Positions 24,237-36,560 of a stretch of DNA of 64,000 nucleotides are shown in pieces. The notes under the pieces are model-generated. The model saw only the letters and a program-made list of their open reading frames with translations. It was not told the origin of the DNA and searched no databases. The first letter of the stretch is position 1, and each line of letters starts with the position of its first letter. Made by a program: the position numbers and the translations under genes. Origin of the DNA: Brienomyrus brachyistius (taxonomy: Eukaryota; Chordata; Actinopteri; Osteoglossiformes; Mormyridae); NCBI RefSeq assembly GCF_023856365.1, contig NC_064542.1, forward strand, positions 23,964,127 to 24,028,126, read 5' to 3'.

Positions 24237-24660
24237 TTGGGCCTCTTTGTTATATTTCATTTAAAATCACATCAGAATTAAAATTTGTACTACGACACTC
24301 AAACCCACGACCATTTTGTTGAATAGACTTACATTTAGTGAAATTTCAAATACTAACATCCACATGCACTATAAAACATCATATATCAAGACAGAGCAGA
24401 CTACAGATAGTCCATAGCACTGCCAGACTGACATCTGCAATGATTTATCGGGCTTCGAGGTTTTAATCTGACAAAAATACCTGAATACCCAACACTGGGA
24501 TTAACCTCAGAGAACAATACATGAAATATCCAGAATGCTTAAAAATAAGGAGATAAGTGAACAGTTACAAAAGTAAAAACAACCTTTCAAACAGGATTTA
24601 AAATGCGAGGGGGGGGCTGCAATGATGTGTCACCCTCTCAGGAATATTCAGAGGTGGAAA
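24237..24660. other. Unassigned spacer
   Basis: No gene or recognised element. Confidence 0.6.
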
Positions 24661-24798
24661 TTTCAGGTCCAGAAAGTAAAAATCCAGACCAAGATTTTGT
24701 TTCAACTAACCAGTTGAGTCACTCTGTGACTCTGTGACTCTGTGACTGTGACTCTATGCTCAACTAGTTGGTCTGGATTTTTACTCTCTGGACCTGAA
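24661..24798. mobile_element. Palindromic MITE-like element
   Basis: Two inverted arms face each other: TTCAGGTCCAGAAAGTAAAA with ATCCAGACCAA on the left, and TTGGTCTGGATTTTTACTC with TCTGGACCTGAA on the right. The centre between CAGTTGAG and CTCAACTAG is a GTGACTCT repeat (about 24,717-24,755). No ORF. A related half-copy lies at 51,808-51,860. It can fold into a long hairpin. Confidence 0.85.
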
Positions 24799-26939
24799 TT
24801 ACACAACTCTGGGAATATTGCATGGTCAAAAAACAAGTTTATCAAAGTCAAGATGAAACTTTGCAGAGATCTTATATGAGATTATATTTCACCTGAATCC
24901 TCAGCAAGCACAGATATGTCCAATCACTAATGACTGATTGATTACACCATACTTGGAGGTCATCTTTGCAGTAATTGACTCAGGCAAAATGAAGTGTTGA
25001 CCTGAGGTGGCTAGAATATATATCTGTAGCTATCCCCAGATTAAAGGGGACTATTAGAAAATGATTAATCTAGAGTGCTACTTGAAGGAATGGTAAATTA
25101 AACGTTCAGTGTACAAAGTACAATGTGTTTACAATACGAGTTCTCAGTCTCAGCTACTCAATAAGCTTTTCTGACATCTGAAGCACATTTTTTCCTCATT
25201 TAAAATATGTGAGCAATGATGGAAAATAACAACCTACAACAACAAACATCCATCTTCAAACCGTTTATCCTGAACGGGTCGTGGGACAACAAACGTTTGT
25301 GGAAATGATGATGAAACACAAATTTGCAATCACCAGTTCAGTTACAGTGTCCTGTCCATTTGTCAGGCCTTTATTTTCCTAAACTAAGACAGTGAGTTCT
25401 TATATAAGCACCTTTTCTGTTCTTCCAGATTCAGAAATGAACATATAGTGGTCATAAACCCAGACAGGCCGACTACAAATGATTAAATCTTACAGATTTC
25501 TAAGTGTCTTCTTCAACAATGTGGTATGTTATGCTAATGAATCAGATGTACAAAGCAATATTTCTGTCTGCAGCTTATAATTTTTGTCTTGCCTACGAAG
25601 ACTCCATATGCCTACGATGTCGTCTCAAACTATTCAGACGACTTCAATAGCATCATGAAAGCATCACCAGACTGCCGGCTGTCAAGCGACTTGCATACTT
25701 ATATAGGCCATATTTAAAGCCAGTTTAATTTTTTTCAAATTATAGAGAAAAATTGCCTGGTTACCACATCCCATAATCTGAATGGTTACTTTGAGTGTCA
25801 GTCGCTGGATCTATAGCTTCAGTTTCGGTTTACAAACACAACAGGCACAAACCACACTTAGCTGATATTCTGATGTTAAAGAAACACAACAGTCAGTGAG
25901 CCAGTATTTTCTTAAGCTAAGATGCTGCTACGATAATACACACACATATATATAGTGTATATGTGTGTGACTGGATTATCTAGTTGTTTGATGGACTCAT
26001 ATTTAGCTGTTACACATCATGTATATTTTGTTGCCATTATTATCACATAATGAGTGTCGTATTCTACATAATTCTGACATTCCTTATATAAAACACTTGA
26101 TGACAGATGTATGCAGTGAATGGAATGTTGTGCTCCAAGAGGAAAGTGTGACAATTTCTATAAGGTGAAGATTTCACACACACACATATGACTGCATTGC
26201 TGAGGGAAGGAAAATGTGATATAAACTGTTAGATTAATCATACTGTATTTGCACGAAAAATATTTAAATCAACTGCAATGTGCGACCAACCATCAGAAAA
26301 CAACACTGGCTCAACATACCGGTTTAAGTAACAAAATGTCGCTAAAGCCCGATATAACAACTTGATTCATGTCAACATGAGAGGAATATAATGACTGTCA
26401 GTCGCTGAATTACAAAACGCCCGTGCATTTGATGGCCCATTTCCTTTTGTGATTGTTTTGCGCACATTTCATTGCAGACTGACAGCATTTTTATCCCATT
26501 TTCCCAAACGTTTAGGATGAACTACCCCAAATAAAACAGAAATCTTGGGGCAAAGTTCTTTGAAGAGCTCACAGAAGGCCTTAATATGGCCGTGTGTTTC
26601 TACCAGATCTAAAGCATGAAAACACTCCCACACTGCTTGTAGAGTACAGAAATGCCGCAGCAGCTCTGGGTCTGCTGAACAAGAGATGGTGTGATGGTAG
26701 CATCAATCTCCTACGGTGATCACTATCCCCACAGCTCTTCTGGCTCACGCTGCCGTGACCCATGAAAAGGAGGGAAGACCGTTTGAAGTTACGGTTTAAA
26801 GTTCCTAAGATTGTCACACTCATGAAAATGGTCCCAGACCAAATTTTCCGGTAGACTTTATAATAGCCATGTAACTGACCTAAAGAGGATTTCGAAATTT
26901 CAGCGCACGCTACTTATGTTTCAGGTAAAAAGCTCAGAC
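24799..26939. other. Unassigned spacer
   Basis: No gene supported. A small eroded SINE tail word (CATCCATCTTCAAACCGTTT, then ATCCTGAACGGGTCGTGGGA) is at 25,248-25,289. A short palindrome CACACATATATATAGTGTAT lies near 25,943. An open frame on the minus strand at 26,581-26,823 has no domain. Confidence 0.5.
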
Positions 26940-27200
26940 ATCGGGGGGGGGCAGTGACTAGCACTGTGGTCTCATACCTCCGGGATTCAATTTGCAGTTT
27001 TTGGTTTGGGGCAGGGCTTCCTCTTTTACTCACACTCGCGTGTGTGTTTTGTAGAGTTTGCATTATTATACCACATTTACATATGTGCAGCTTGCTCATC
27101 TATCCATCTAGCTTGTAACCATTTACCCCGGGCAGGGTCATTGGTCTGAGGGGAACCTCTGTCTCAGAACCCCCCTTAGCATGCAGTCTAACGGCCAACC
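26940..27200 (+). mobile_element. Heavily diverged tRNA-like SINE (family A)
   Basis: GGGGGGCAGTGACTAGCACT and GTGGTCTCATACCTCCGGGA match the family head; GTAGAGTTTGCATTATT matches its core; CATCTATCCATCTAGC with ACCCCGGGCAGGGTC fits an eroded tail. Confidence 0.6.
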
Positions 27201-27231
27201 CAAGGCATAAGTGAATTAAGCTGCAGTGTAG

Positions 27232-27246
27232 CCCCCCCCCCCCCCC
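27232..27246. repeat. Poly-C tract
   Basis: Fifteen consecutive C residues. Its length may be unreliable in the assembly. Confidence 0.9.
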
Positions 27247-29326
27247 AAATCAGCTTGTCAGAATGGGAGTGAAGATGACAAATGACAAGTAGGTTAATCA
27301 AATTTTGCCTATGGCCCCAAAAAGAGTTGTGTGGTCTTGTATATACCATTGTGAAAGATTGGCATCCCTCCCAAGACTGCTACAGTATGTCCTCTGTACT
27401 GTTTAGGATATTTCTTAAAACATTCTTTATTGCTATTCATTTCTGAACATACATGTAATAAAAGTTCTGTAAAGTGAGAGACTGTTAAATTATCCTGTAT
27501 TAATCTTGTACAGTAGGTGCATATCACAGAAAGTTTGCAATTCTTGAACAGGTGTTCCCTATTCTGTCTTTTGGTATTTTCATTTAATCTAAAAAGTTGA
27601 GTTTACAATCTATTAACTGCTGCACATGTGTTTGAGAAGTTTATACTGTACACAGTGACTGCTGTTTGTCTAAACTCCATGTTTTATTGATCGCAACATC
27701 ACTTCACTGGGAACTGTTCTTGTCTGTCTCTGATGTAGGACACAGCAGAATTTCTGAGCACCTTGCAGACACAGACCTAAGAGAAGAGTAATTTCTGAGA
27801 ACTCTTTATGTAGGTTATGGGAGATACAAGTAAGCCACTCTGTGGCCTGGCTAATGAAATCTGACCTTGTAGCTCTAATAGCCACACTGCCGTCATCTGA
27901 GTCCCATGAGCTAATGAAGCACAGAGAACAAGGGGAGGTGAAAACACCCTGAAGTTTAATTAGTTACCCAAAATTATCAAGTGACTGTTTCTGTTCAAGA
28001 CATCAGGCATCACCTCAGTTCATTTTATTGACCCCAGGGTTTACATTTTCAAAATTAAATCCTGACTTAATACTTTTATGAAGCTTTTTCCGTAATGATG
28101 AACAAATCAACAAATTAGTGATCAAATGACCTAGAAAGGGAACACGGCCACCCTAGTGTTATAAAAAGTTACATTTCCATCTTAGATATGTTCTAAATAA
28201 TGTCACCCTGAGGAACATACAATGACTATGGTGCTTACTATAGAAGAAATACCGAGATAGTACCTGTAGCTCAAAAAAAACCAGCTTCAGAATCAATAAA
28301 CATTCATTTTTGCATGAACAGAAGGAGAAAAATGTCTGATTGAATAATCCCACGCCTCACTCCCAGCCTTATCAGCTGAGGATGCTTGGGACGTACCATA
28401 CATTTGATGTACCGTCCAAACAGCACTGCGTTCAATGTAAAAAGATTCTTCTTCTATCGATTTATTAACTCTGTCATTGGAAGAAAAAGAACTCGGCATC
28501 AAATCAGGAGTCGGATGAAAGCAACCATTACATTTCTAGGACTCATACAGACAATATTTACATAAGACTAGAGGAAGGTGCATAAAGTGATTGTGTGGCA
28601 GTGCAAGTTGTTCCAGATGCTGTTTCCTTACAGAGAGCATTTGTATGAAGGATTTGGAGCAGAGGAAGGTTCTGAATATATAAATGTAGTGAAAGATAAA
28701 TTGTGCTCCAACATGAAAGCATGACATTTTATATAAGGGGAAGATAATAGCACACACAACTGACACAATCTGAAGCGGAAAAAAACTGCTTTCAGGCGAA
28801 CTCATTTGTAATAAGGTTCTCAAGTTAATACTTCCAGGATGACTTTCTTAAATTAACAGATACTCCTCTTTGTGATTAAGGGAATCAAAGTTACCAAATG
28901 TCCATTTGTAATTCTCCCCTGATATAGCGATTATTATAGCAGAATTCTTAGAGAATTAATCCTCTTAACTCTTTTTCTAGTCAGGAAATTCACAATATAA
29001 TTTTGGTAACACGACATTTAAACATTTAATCATGGTGCAAATAAGGCCATTGTTGTAACCTTCAGTACATCTAAAGAAACAGCTTTTGTAGGCCGTTAAT
29101 GTGAAATTTCAGCATTAGTCATCGATATAGCATTTGAAACCAGCTGCTACAGAGACCATGTGGCAAGATCCAGAAGGAAACACATTCTATTCCTCTGCAG
29201 ATCACAAGGGCTTTTTGTTTATTTCTTTCTTCTTTGGCTATTCAAAAAACCATTGAAGTTCCAAACTGGTCAGTCCCAGTGAGTTCGAGGGTTAACACAC
29301 CCTGGCTGTGAAACTACAGAGCGTTA
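27247..29326. other. Unassigned spacer
   Basis: No gene or recognised element. Short open frames on the minus strand (27.3, 27.7, 28.2-28.8 kb) have no domains and ordinary AT-rich composition. Confidence 0.55.
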
Positions 29327-29482
29327 TATCACTATTATATCACTATTATATCACTATATCACTATTATATCACTATATCACTATTATATCACTATTATAT
29401 CACTAGATCACTATTATATCACTATATCACTATTATATCACTATATCACTATTATATCAATTATATTATATATTATTATATA
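29327..29482. repeat. TATATCACTAT-type AT-rich tandem repeat
   Basis: An 11-bp word (TATATCACTAT) and an 8-bp relative (TATATCAC) alternate irregularly about 14 times, then decay into TTATATTATATATTATTATA. One unit carries CTAGATCAC. Confidence 0.9.
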
Positions 29483-32284
29483 ATTATATTAAGAGCTGCT
29501 TCGTCACATCTGTGATCAGGTCACCAGCTCGGTATCGGTCTGGACATTCTATTTATCCGAAAGAAAAACTAGTTTAAATACTTATAATATTTCTATGGGA
29601 AAACACCAGTGTAAGAGGCCATATTATATGAGTTTTATATTCAGAAGATAGAATTTGAGGAAAGATTAAAAAGCATATTGCTGATGTAGCTTTTTTTAAT
29701 CACTCAAACTAGATTTGAGTTATTTCCATCCCAGAATTGCTTTATAAGCTGTGATTTTCTCTGCCACCGGTATGCCCCCAAAACAGCTGAAGTAGCTATT
29801 TTTCTCTCTGCACTTGACACACTATATATCAATAAAATATCACCTTAAGAGCTTAGCTAATCCAAATCTTACCTGTTGCGTCTGACCTGTTATGCTTCAG
29901 CAAGTTCTTTGACACTTAGCCCTGACAACTTTAGATCCAATCTGCTAAAAACAGGTTGTGGTGCAGTTCTCACTGCTGGCTTTCGTACTAATACCCAGAC
30001 TCCCTTCTGGGTGGGCTCTCGGTCTAGGGCGGAAGACCGTGCCATAAGGCTGACAACAATGCCGGATGCTGGAGGCTGTTCTCACTAAATAACCTTGCTG
30101 TCCCTTACTATCTAAAACCAGGCCTGTCAATTCATTTACAGTACTTAATGGAACCTATGTATTAATTTATACTAACTTACAGGGATGCCTGCTTCATAGT
30201 TCCAATGACTCAATAAAACATCAACCCACCCAATTAATTTCTCTTTTGCTGGGCTTTTTCTACAACAAGAAATCCTCAATAGTTTCCAAAAGGCAGAATC
30301 ACCTACATCCCACATCTGCAATGAGAACAATAGCAGAGTCAGTCACAAGCATTTGAGTTTTAAAAGCGTCTATCCATACGATGTCAAGGCTACAAAGGCC
30401 TCCGTGTCATGAGCTGTGACTCACTGCTTGTCAGCCTCACTCGATATGCACATTCACGGAGGGCACACATTTGTAAGACATCCAAAATGCACTGTGCTAC
30501 ATGGCACAGGTACATAACATATGACAAAGGAAGTTAACCACTATCAGATTTCAGGTTCATACAGCCATACAGATACAAGTATGTGTCTCCTACTGTAGAT
30601 TCTCCCCTTCACCTCGTAAGAGCCGCATTCTATTGCTACGGTAATTGTAACTGATGTCAATAACAATTATACAGCTATTAAATTCCACATTATGATCACT
30701 ATAGAAGTAGCGTTTTACTGCTTGTAATAAGCCACTCGCGCAAATAGTTTTAAATCTCAGTGCTCCGTTCCTCATTAAAAGCCGTTACTGAAGTAAATCT
30801 ACTACAGAAGAAAGCAGCGTGTTGTAAAACACGGCAAAGTGACACAGAAATGCTGCAATGCACATCATTCAACACTGTAAATGGGGGCATGACTCTAGGA
30901 TTTGACCGTTAGTGGGGCTCATCTTCCAGAAGACATACAGGATGCCACCCTATGGTCACCCACAATAAAGTTTGCTGAGCAGGTGGGGGAGGAAAGTATG
31001 GGACAAATAACTAAATGGTTTTAGAAACATAGTCTTTTCAGGAGGACTGATACAGGAAATACCAGAGTGGGAACCTCCCTAAGTACAGTATGACTGTAAA
31101 TACAAATGAGAGATGTGTTCCTGTGGGCCGGCGGCCATCACATCGAGGAGCAGAGCAGCATCTTGAAGCGGCCATGTCCTGCATCCAAAAGCACCATCCC
31201 TCGCCTGCCGCCCTGCATGACGTCGTATTTCCAACCCACTAATGGCAGAGCGAGACAGAACCCCCTGCAGGTCTCGGGGTCTCCTCACTGACCAGAGGAG
31301 CGACGAACAGAAAGGACGCTGAATGCTTTCTGACGTCGCCTGAGCTCTGGCACCTTCCTCGCTCCCGGGCGTGTCATTGCGAGGCAGCGATCTTTTTATG
31401 CTAGACGCAGCTGGGGGTGCGTGCTGTTTCACTGATCTCCAGAGGGAAAGTTCACAGTCGCCTGTAATCCACTTACAGCGGTAATGGAAACTGCCCGAGT
31501 TTTTTTTCCTCTCCTTCCTGCCTGGGTTTGTTTACAGTGTGAAACTTGTTTTGCTTTGCTGTGAGGAATTGTCACTCCTTTTATCGTCTCTAAAAAGAAC
31601 CGATGTAATACGAAGACGAGCCGACGATGAAACAACCCGAAACAAGCAGCATCGCATATACACAGATATACAGATTCGCAATTTACATGGGAGTTGCATT
31701 CTGGAAATGCCCTCATATTTCAAATTCTTATTTGTTGAACAATCCCCCCCCCCACTGAAAAATAACATAAAAAGACAGCGTAACTTTGTGATTGATGTTT
31801 CTTTCGACTCACACCAAGTAAAACAACAACATATATTTGAAGATGTATGGCTTTATTTTAAAGCCATTTGAAACCTACATAAAATGAGTCCCTGTTTTTT
31901 GTATGGATTCTATAACTATACAAAGCATTAATGGTGCCTAACAGACTCCATTCATTTACTGGACACATCCCATAGTGCTTCTGGCCCTTACGGACTCCTG
32001 TTCCCCCAGTTGTGGTGAGCTGGATGGAGGTCTTTGAAACTCAGCAGCATCGCAGCTCTTCATGCAGTAGAACTACTGCACTGGACAGCTACCAACACAC
32101 CTCACCTCACTGACCCTATCTCTGTCTTGATTGTCTGGAGCCTTTAAAGTGTTTTTTAACCTGGTTCTTCATCTTCTTTTATACTGGTTAAAGGGGATTT
32201 AGCAGGTTAAACCAATGAAAGACTATGGCTTTCACTTGGATTCAACTGGTCAGTCAGTCTAGTGGAAAGGAGCAGGTGTCTGTA
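29483..32284. other. Unassigned spacer with a GC/CpG-richer pocket
   Basis: No gene supported. From about 31,110 to 31,440 CpG and GC are clearly higher than nearby (GGGCCGGCGGCCATCACATC, GACGTCGTATTTCC, TGACGTCGCC, CTCCCGGGCGTGTC), with two CRE-like TGACGTC words near 31,220 and 31,332. It could be a small regulatory island or a fragment of a gene outside recognition. Open frames exist on both strands, which argues against a simple coding reading. Confidence 0.4.
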
Positions 32285-32640
32285 TGTTTTACACCCAGTG
32301 TGTGTATGTGTGTGGGGGGGTATGTATCAATTACATTGTGGGTTCCAGATGTTCCCACAGTGTGATGCTGTGGGGACTATTTTTTGGGGGCCCAAAAGGG
32401 GACATTTAATTTTATAAAAATCTGTAACTACAAAAGACAAACACAAAAAAGACAAAAGAATGTCAAAGTCTTGTATTTTATTTGGTTACTTATGGTTAAG
32501 GTTAGGGCTGGGTGGGGGTTAAAGTCGTCATTGTTAGAATAAGGGTTTTGCCCATAGAAATGAATGGACAGTCCCCACAAAGATATGAATACATACATGT
32601 GTGCGTACGTGTGTGTGTGTGCGTGTGTGTGTGTGTGTAC
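32285..32640 (+). repeat. GT-associated dispersed element, copy 3
   Basis: Begins in GTGTGTATGTGTGTGGGGG and ends in (GT)n at about 32,608-32,638. Contains TGTGGGGACTATTTTTTGGG, CTTGTATTTTATTTGGTTAC, TTATGGTTAAGGTTAGGGCT, GGGTGGGGGTTAAAGTCGTC, CCCATAGAAATGAATGGACA and GTCCCCACAAAGATATGAAT. It is the best preserved copy of the family here and its telomere-like core is unexpanded. Confidence 0.88.
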
Positions 32641-32755
32641 AGAAAAGATTTTAATTAATTATTTTTTTAATGATTTTAATAAGAAATGTATAGAGCACAA
32701 AAATGACTTGATTTAATGATTTACTCCACCCTACTCCATGACTAAGGGACAAAAA

Positions 32756-32819
32756 GGTCAAAAGGTCTGCTCTGGTGGAGGTCAAAGGTCACTCTGCTCT
32801 GGTGGAGGTCAAAGGTCAC
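32756..32819 (+). promoter_or_regulatory. Tandem DR1 nuclear-receptor-type sites
   Basis: The 13-bp word AGGTCAAAGGTCA occurs exactly at 32,779-32,791 and 32,806-32,818, on 27-bp tandem units (GGTGGAGGTCAAAGGTCA and CTCTGCTCT). A third, degenerate AGGTCAAAAGGTC precedes them at about 32,756. Two AGGTCA half-sites spaced by one base form the DR1 element bound by RXR heterodimers, PPAR, HNF4 and COUP-TF proteins. The words are seen directly; function is inferred, and the sites may be a by-product of the tandem duplication. Confidence 0.5.
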
Positions 32820-35800
32820 CCACTTCCAGGCCAGCAGGTGCTCTGTCAGCAGAGTCAGGCATCTTGCAGGCAGCCTCTTAATTAGAGCATTTGCGAAACA
32901 CGCAGATAAAAGGCCGCAGCGTTTCCTGGAGATGACAGGACTCGGAGGGAAGGTGGGAAGGTGGGCCGGACGAGAGACAGGCAATGCAGGCGGAATCCTG
33001 AGCAGATGCTTCTCCTCCTGCCCGCCAGGCCCGTTGAGACCCCTTCGGATAAAAAGACCTTCAATTAGTGTAAGAGATATTGATTGCAATGCTTCTCATG
33101 TGCCCATTACGAGGCCGGACACGTAGCCAGGCCAGGCAGACCCAGCCAAGACAGGCTGCAGCCCGGCAATGGCCCTAAACACTCACATAACAAACAGTAA
33201 TTCATATACAGCAGTGTGCCTCGCTCAGAAATTTTAAGACAAGACCTGTCAGTTCTGTCAGTTGCTTCTGTCTCTGGGGATTATAATTTAAGAAAAATTT
33301 GAGGGAGAAGCAATTAGGCTTCTCTCAACACAAAAATCAGAAAGACTGTCTTTGAATGCATAAAGACCCACTAACTTCTGGTTATATGCTGATATTTCAG
33401 CTTTAGTTTCCTTGTTTCTAAAGTCTCTGTTAAGACCAGTTAAGTAGAGCTCTCCAGTTAATACTGAACCAGTTAAGATCTCAGCTTAACATTTGCTTTG
33501 CTGCTTAGCAGACAATTTCGTGTGGGTTTTGCATGTTGCGGTTCTTCAGGTTAAAGGCCTCTTTGCATACGCGAGGATAAATCATTCGTATTTGTGAGTG
33601 CTGTTCTTTAAATAGCTCTCTGAGAGAGGGTCAGCATTTTCCCCAACGGCCTCAATTTACCAGCAACCGCTTACCTGCTCTGGCCCACACCACCGTACGC
33701 AGAGAAGGGACTGACGGAGCGCTCCCTCCCTCGCAGAGGGCATGCTGTCCAAGAGCCTTTCCTCATTACTCCCATCACAAGTCCATTGACCTGCTGGCTT
33801 CCTGTCCTAATCCCTCACTCCCTCTGCCCTCCTCACAGATGGAGGGAAACAAGGAAGCAGGGCCGAGGTAGTGTCCCCCCGCCCCCGAGTGTGTGTGCGG
33901 CCAGGGTACCTCCTGTTTGCCCAGCCTGGCACTTCCACTCATTTTTCTTTCCCAGTGTTGTTTTCTTTTCCTCTTACGAGAAACCCTCAAGACCAGAGAT
34001 CTCCTTCGCTTCAGTGTGACGGTACCACGTCCCACCAACGCCCCCCCAGCCAACTCCCTCCACAAAAACATCTGCGTCGCCCGTGCATTTCTTGTGCCTC
34101 TTTCCTTATTCACCAACCAGGACTTTGTGCTTCTCCTTCCCCGTTTTCTAAAACAGTTCAAGGGCATCGCAAGACGCGCCCCCCCCACGAAAAGCCATCT
34201 TTCCCAAGCCTCCAACCTTACACTCAACTTCAAGGCTGACATTTCACATTTGCATAACAAACTCCCAGGGTACGTTCGCTCTCAGAGGAAACCTTAGAAA
34301 GTTTTAAGAGGGAAGGCAGGAGATGTACAGGGCAGCTACATGCAAACAGCATAAAAGCATCTGTCAAAGGATGTCAGTGGAGTTAAATGCAGGGAGGTAG
34401 CTGCGACGCAACCTCAGCTGAGGATGGGTGATGCTCGCATCACTCATGCACGGTCCGCTAAAAACGGGGCAAAGCGACTGATTGGCAAGCGGCCTGGAAA
34501 AACTTACAGCCTTAAGGAAGAGTACACAAATACGCATCATGTTTAAACCCCAATCAGTCTTTATTCCCTGACAACAAACTACATACGGACGCACGCCTCT
34601 GAAAAGTTGCTGAACGGACACACTCCAAGATAGATGCTAACAACGGCGGATTGCTGTTGATACAGCAGGGGGTAAAATAGTAGATAAGGAAACATAAATT
34701 ACATCCTAGGCAGGAAATAGAGAGCAATTTTTCAGGGTCTGGGATTAGTCTGCATTTTACTATTACAACGTATTCAAGAACAATGGAAGAAAAGCATAAG
34801 GAAGTTATGTAAGAGAGGGCAGGTCTCCAAAGTCAATTGTCAGAAAATATGCTTTTTAAAAAAAGAACTGATTTCACTGAATGCCATGCCTATTGTTTGT
34901 TGAAGATCTACAATTAGATTAAAGTCCTGAGGGGAGTTACATTTATTTATATTGTTTACAGCAACCCCCCTTTCGGAATCTGAATAAACAAAATAAAATA
35001 TGTATCTCAGGTCCTAATGTTGTATTAAAAAAAAAATCTCTGCTTTCAGATCTCTGATGGAAACATGATCAATCTGAGGAAACAGAGGAAAAATAATAGC
35101 CGTGTGTTTACGCCGTGGGCCAGAATGTTTAGTTATCCCAAAGAAATACAGTCTTAGACAGCTGGATAGCTGGAATCAAATTTCCACATATACATCTTTT
35201 TTATGTCCTCTGTTGCTAAGGTTTGAGTAGATTTATATTTTTTTCTCTCATTTTATTGTCACTGTTCGTGGCGCCCGGTCATAGTTACTGCGAAGGGGAT
35301 TCTCACTGTCAGACCACAATTGTAGTTGCAAAAGAACATCGGTGGCACTTTCAAAGTTTGGCTGAATCTGGAGGACAGTCACGCTTAATTAGACTGGAAT
35401 GGGTTAGCGCCGGCTTAGTGGCCTGTACCGAGACGCAAAGCTTTTAGGAAAATTCTCAGGGTAAAAAGAAAGATTCAACTTAAAATACGCAAAAATATCA
35501 ACAGCTTGCTGATAAGATACATTCTTTCCACATTGCCTGAGTTTATGTGTCTTTCATTTTTATATTTCTATTCTATTTATCACCATTTTCTTGAACCATG
35601 TCCATTGTGATTGTAATTTCATCTCGGCATACGTCTCGTATAGATCACATAGCTGAATATGACAATAATGCCACCTGCATCTGAATGACTGACAAGTGGG
35701 CAGCTGGGAATAGCTGGCTTGTTTACAGATGCAACATGTGCAAGATTGTAGTTAATGAAGTTATGTTGATGCATTATATCATACTACTATTTTCAGCTTA

Positions 35801-36374
35801 TCTCTCTTCCTCTGTTTTACGTTTTAAGTTTGCAGGAAAAGCCAAACCATAACTTTTGCACATCAGCATATCTCTGCTTGAACTAAGAATAGATTAATAG
35901 TGAAATGCGAAGATAGTGCTAACGATAGTGTTAAACCAAAGATTCATAATATCTTTGTTAATCCTGGCTTAAAATCCAGGTGAGAGTTGTTTTATAGTAA
36001 AATGGTTATACTGAAAAATTAAATAATTAAATATCTGCTCTTGAAATCGTCATACGCTTCATCGGTTTGCTTGTATGAACACTTACTATCTCTAATTTGC
36101 CAGAAATGATAATGTGACAATGTGCACAATACAGTTTTCTTTATTAAAATAGCTACATAATTGATCATTAATATTGAATGCAATAAATGTTATGTTCAGA
36201 GTTACATCATTCCTTTTTTATTTAACATAGAAATGATAATACAATTAGCATAAACAAGAACAGTTAAATAACAAATGTGAACATTGACATGACCAGCTTT
36301 CCCATGTTGCAATTGGTGAACAATTTTCAACTAAACTATACATGAACCTCAACCCCAAATGTTTTATGTGGAGT
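32820..36374. other. Spacer with several CpG-retaining stretches
   Basis: No exon can be proven. Candidate conserved non-coding blocks: 33,035-33,120 (CTTCAATTAGTG, AGATATTGATTGCAATGC), 33,490-33,700 (CATACGCGAGGATAAATCAT, CCCCAACGGCCTC) and 35,265-35,450 (CTGCGAAGGGGATTCTCACT, GCTTAATTAGACTGG, GGGTTAGCGCCGG). From 33,640 to 34,200 there is GC-rich sequence with overlapping open frames on both strands. The open frame at 35,223-35,447 resembles a signal peptide but starts at TTG, so it is not accepted. Confidence 0.4.
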
Positions 36375-36560
36375 TTGTATTCACAGTCTCTTTCCCTGCA
36401 TTTCCTCTCGTAATCCAAACGCAATCAGCTACTGTAGCTGAACTGGCAACTCTACACTCTTGAAACTGTGTCATTCTGTGTATCTGTGTGCCCTGAGATG
36501 GACGTCCGGGTCAATTGGGGTGTCCCCATTCATGTTGGGAAACCCCTTGCCCGTGGCCAA
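36375..36560 (+). mobile_element. Eroded tRNA-like SINE (family A)
   Basis: TCTCGTAATCCAAACGC, GAACTGGCAACTC and TGTGTGCCCTGAGATGGACG follow the order of the family body and tail. The head is lost. Confidence 0.5.

Noticed and set aside
33775..34297. Gene in the GC-rich segment with 122-161-codon frames
   Set aside because: Frames are open on both strands, rich in low-complexity residues, and show no domain or good splice pair.
35223..35447. Small secreted protein with signal-peptide-like N-terminus
   Set aside because: The apparent start is TTG, not ATG. The hydrophobic run is a T-rich spacer translation and there is no splice support.
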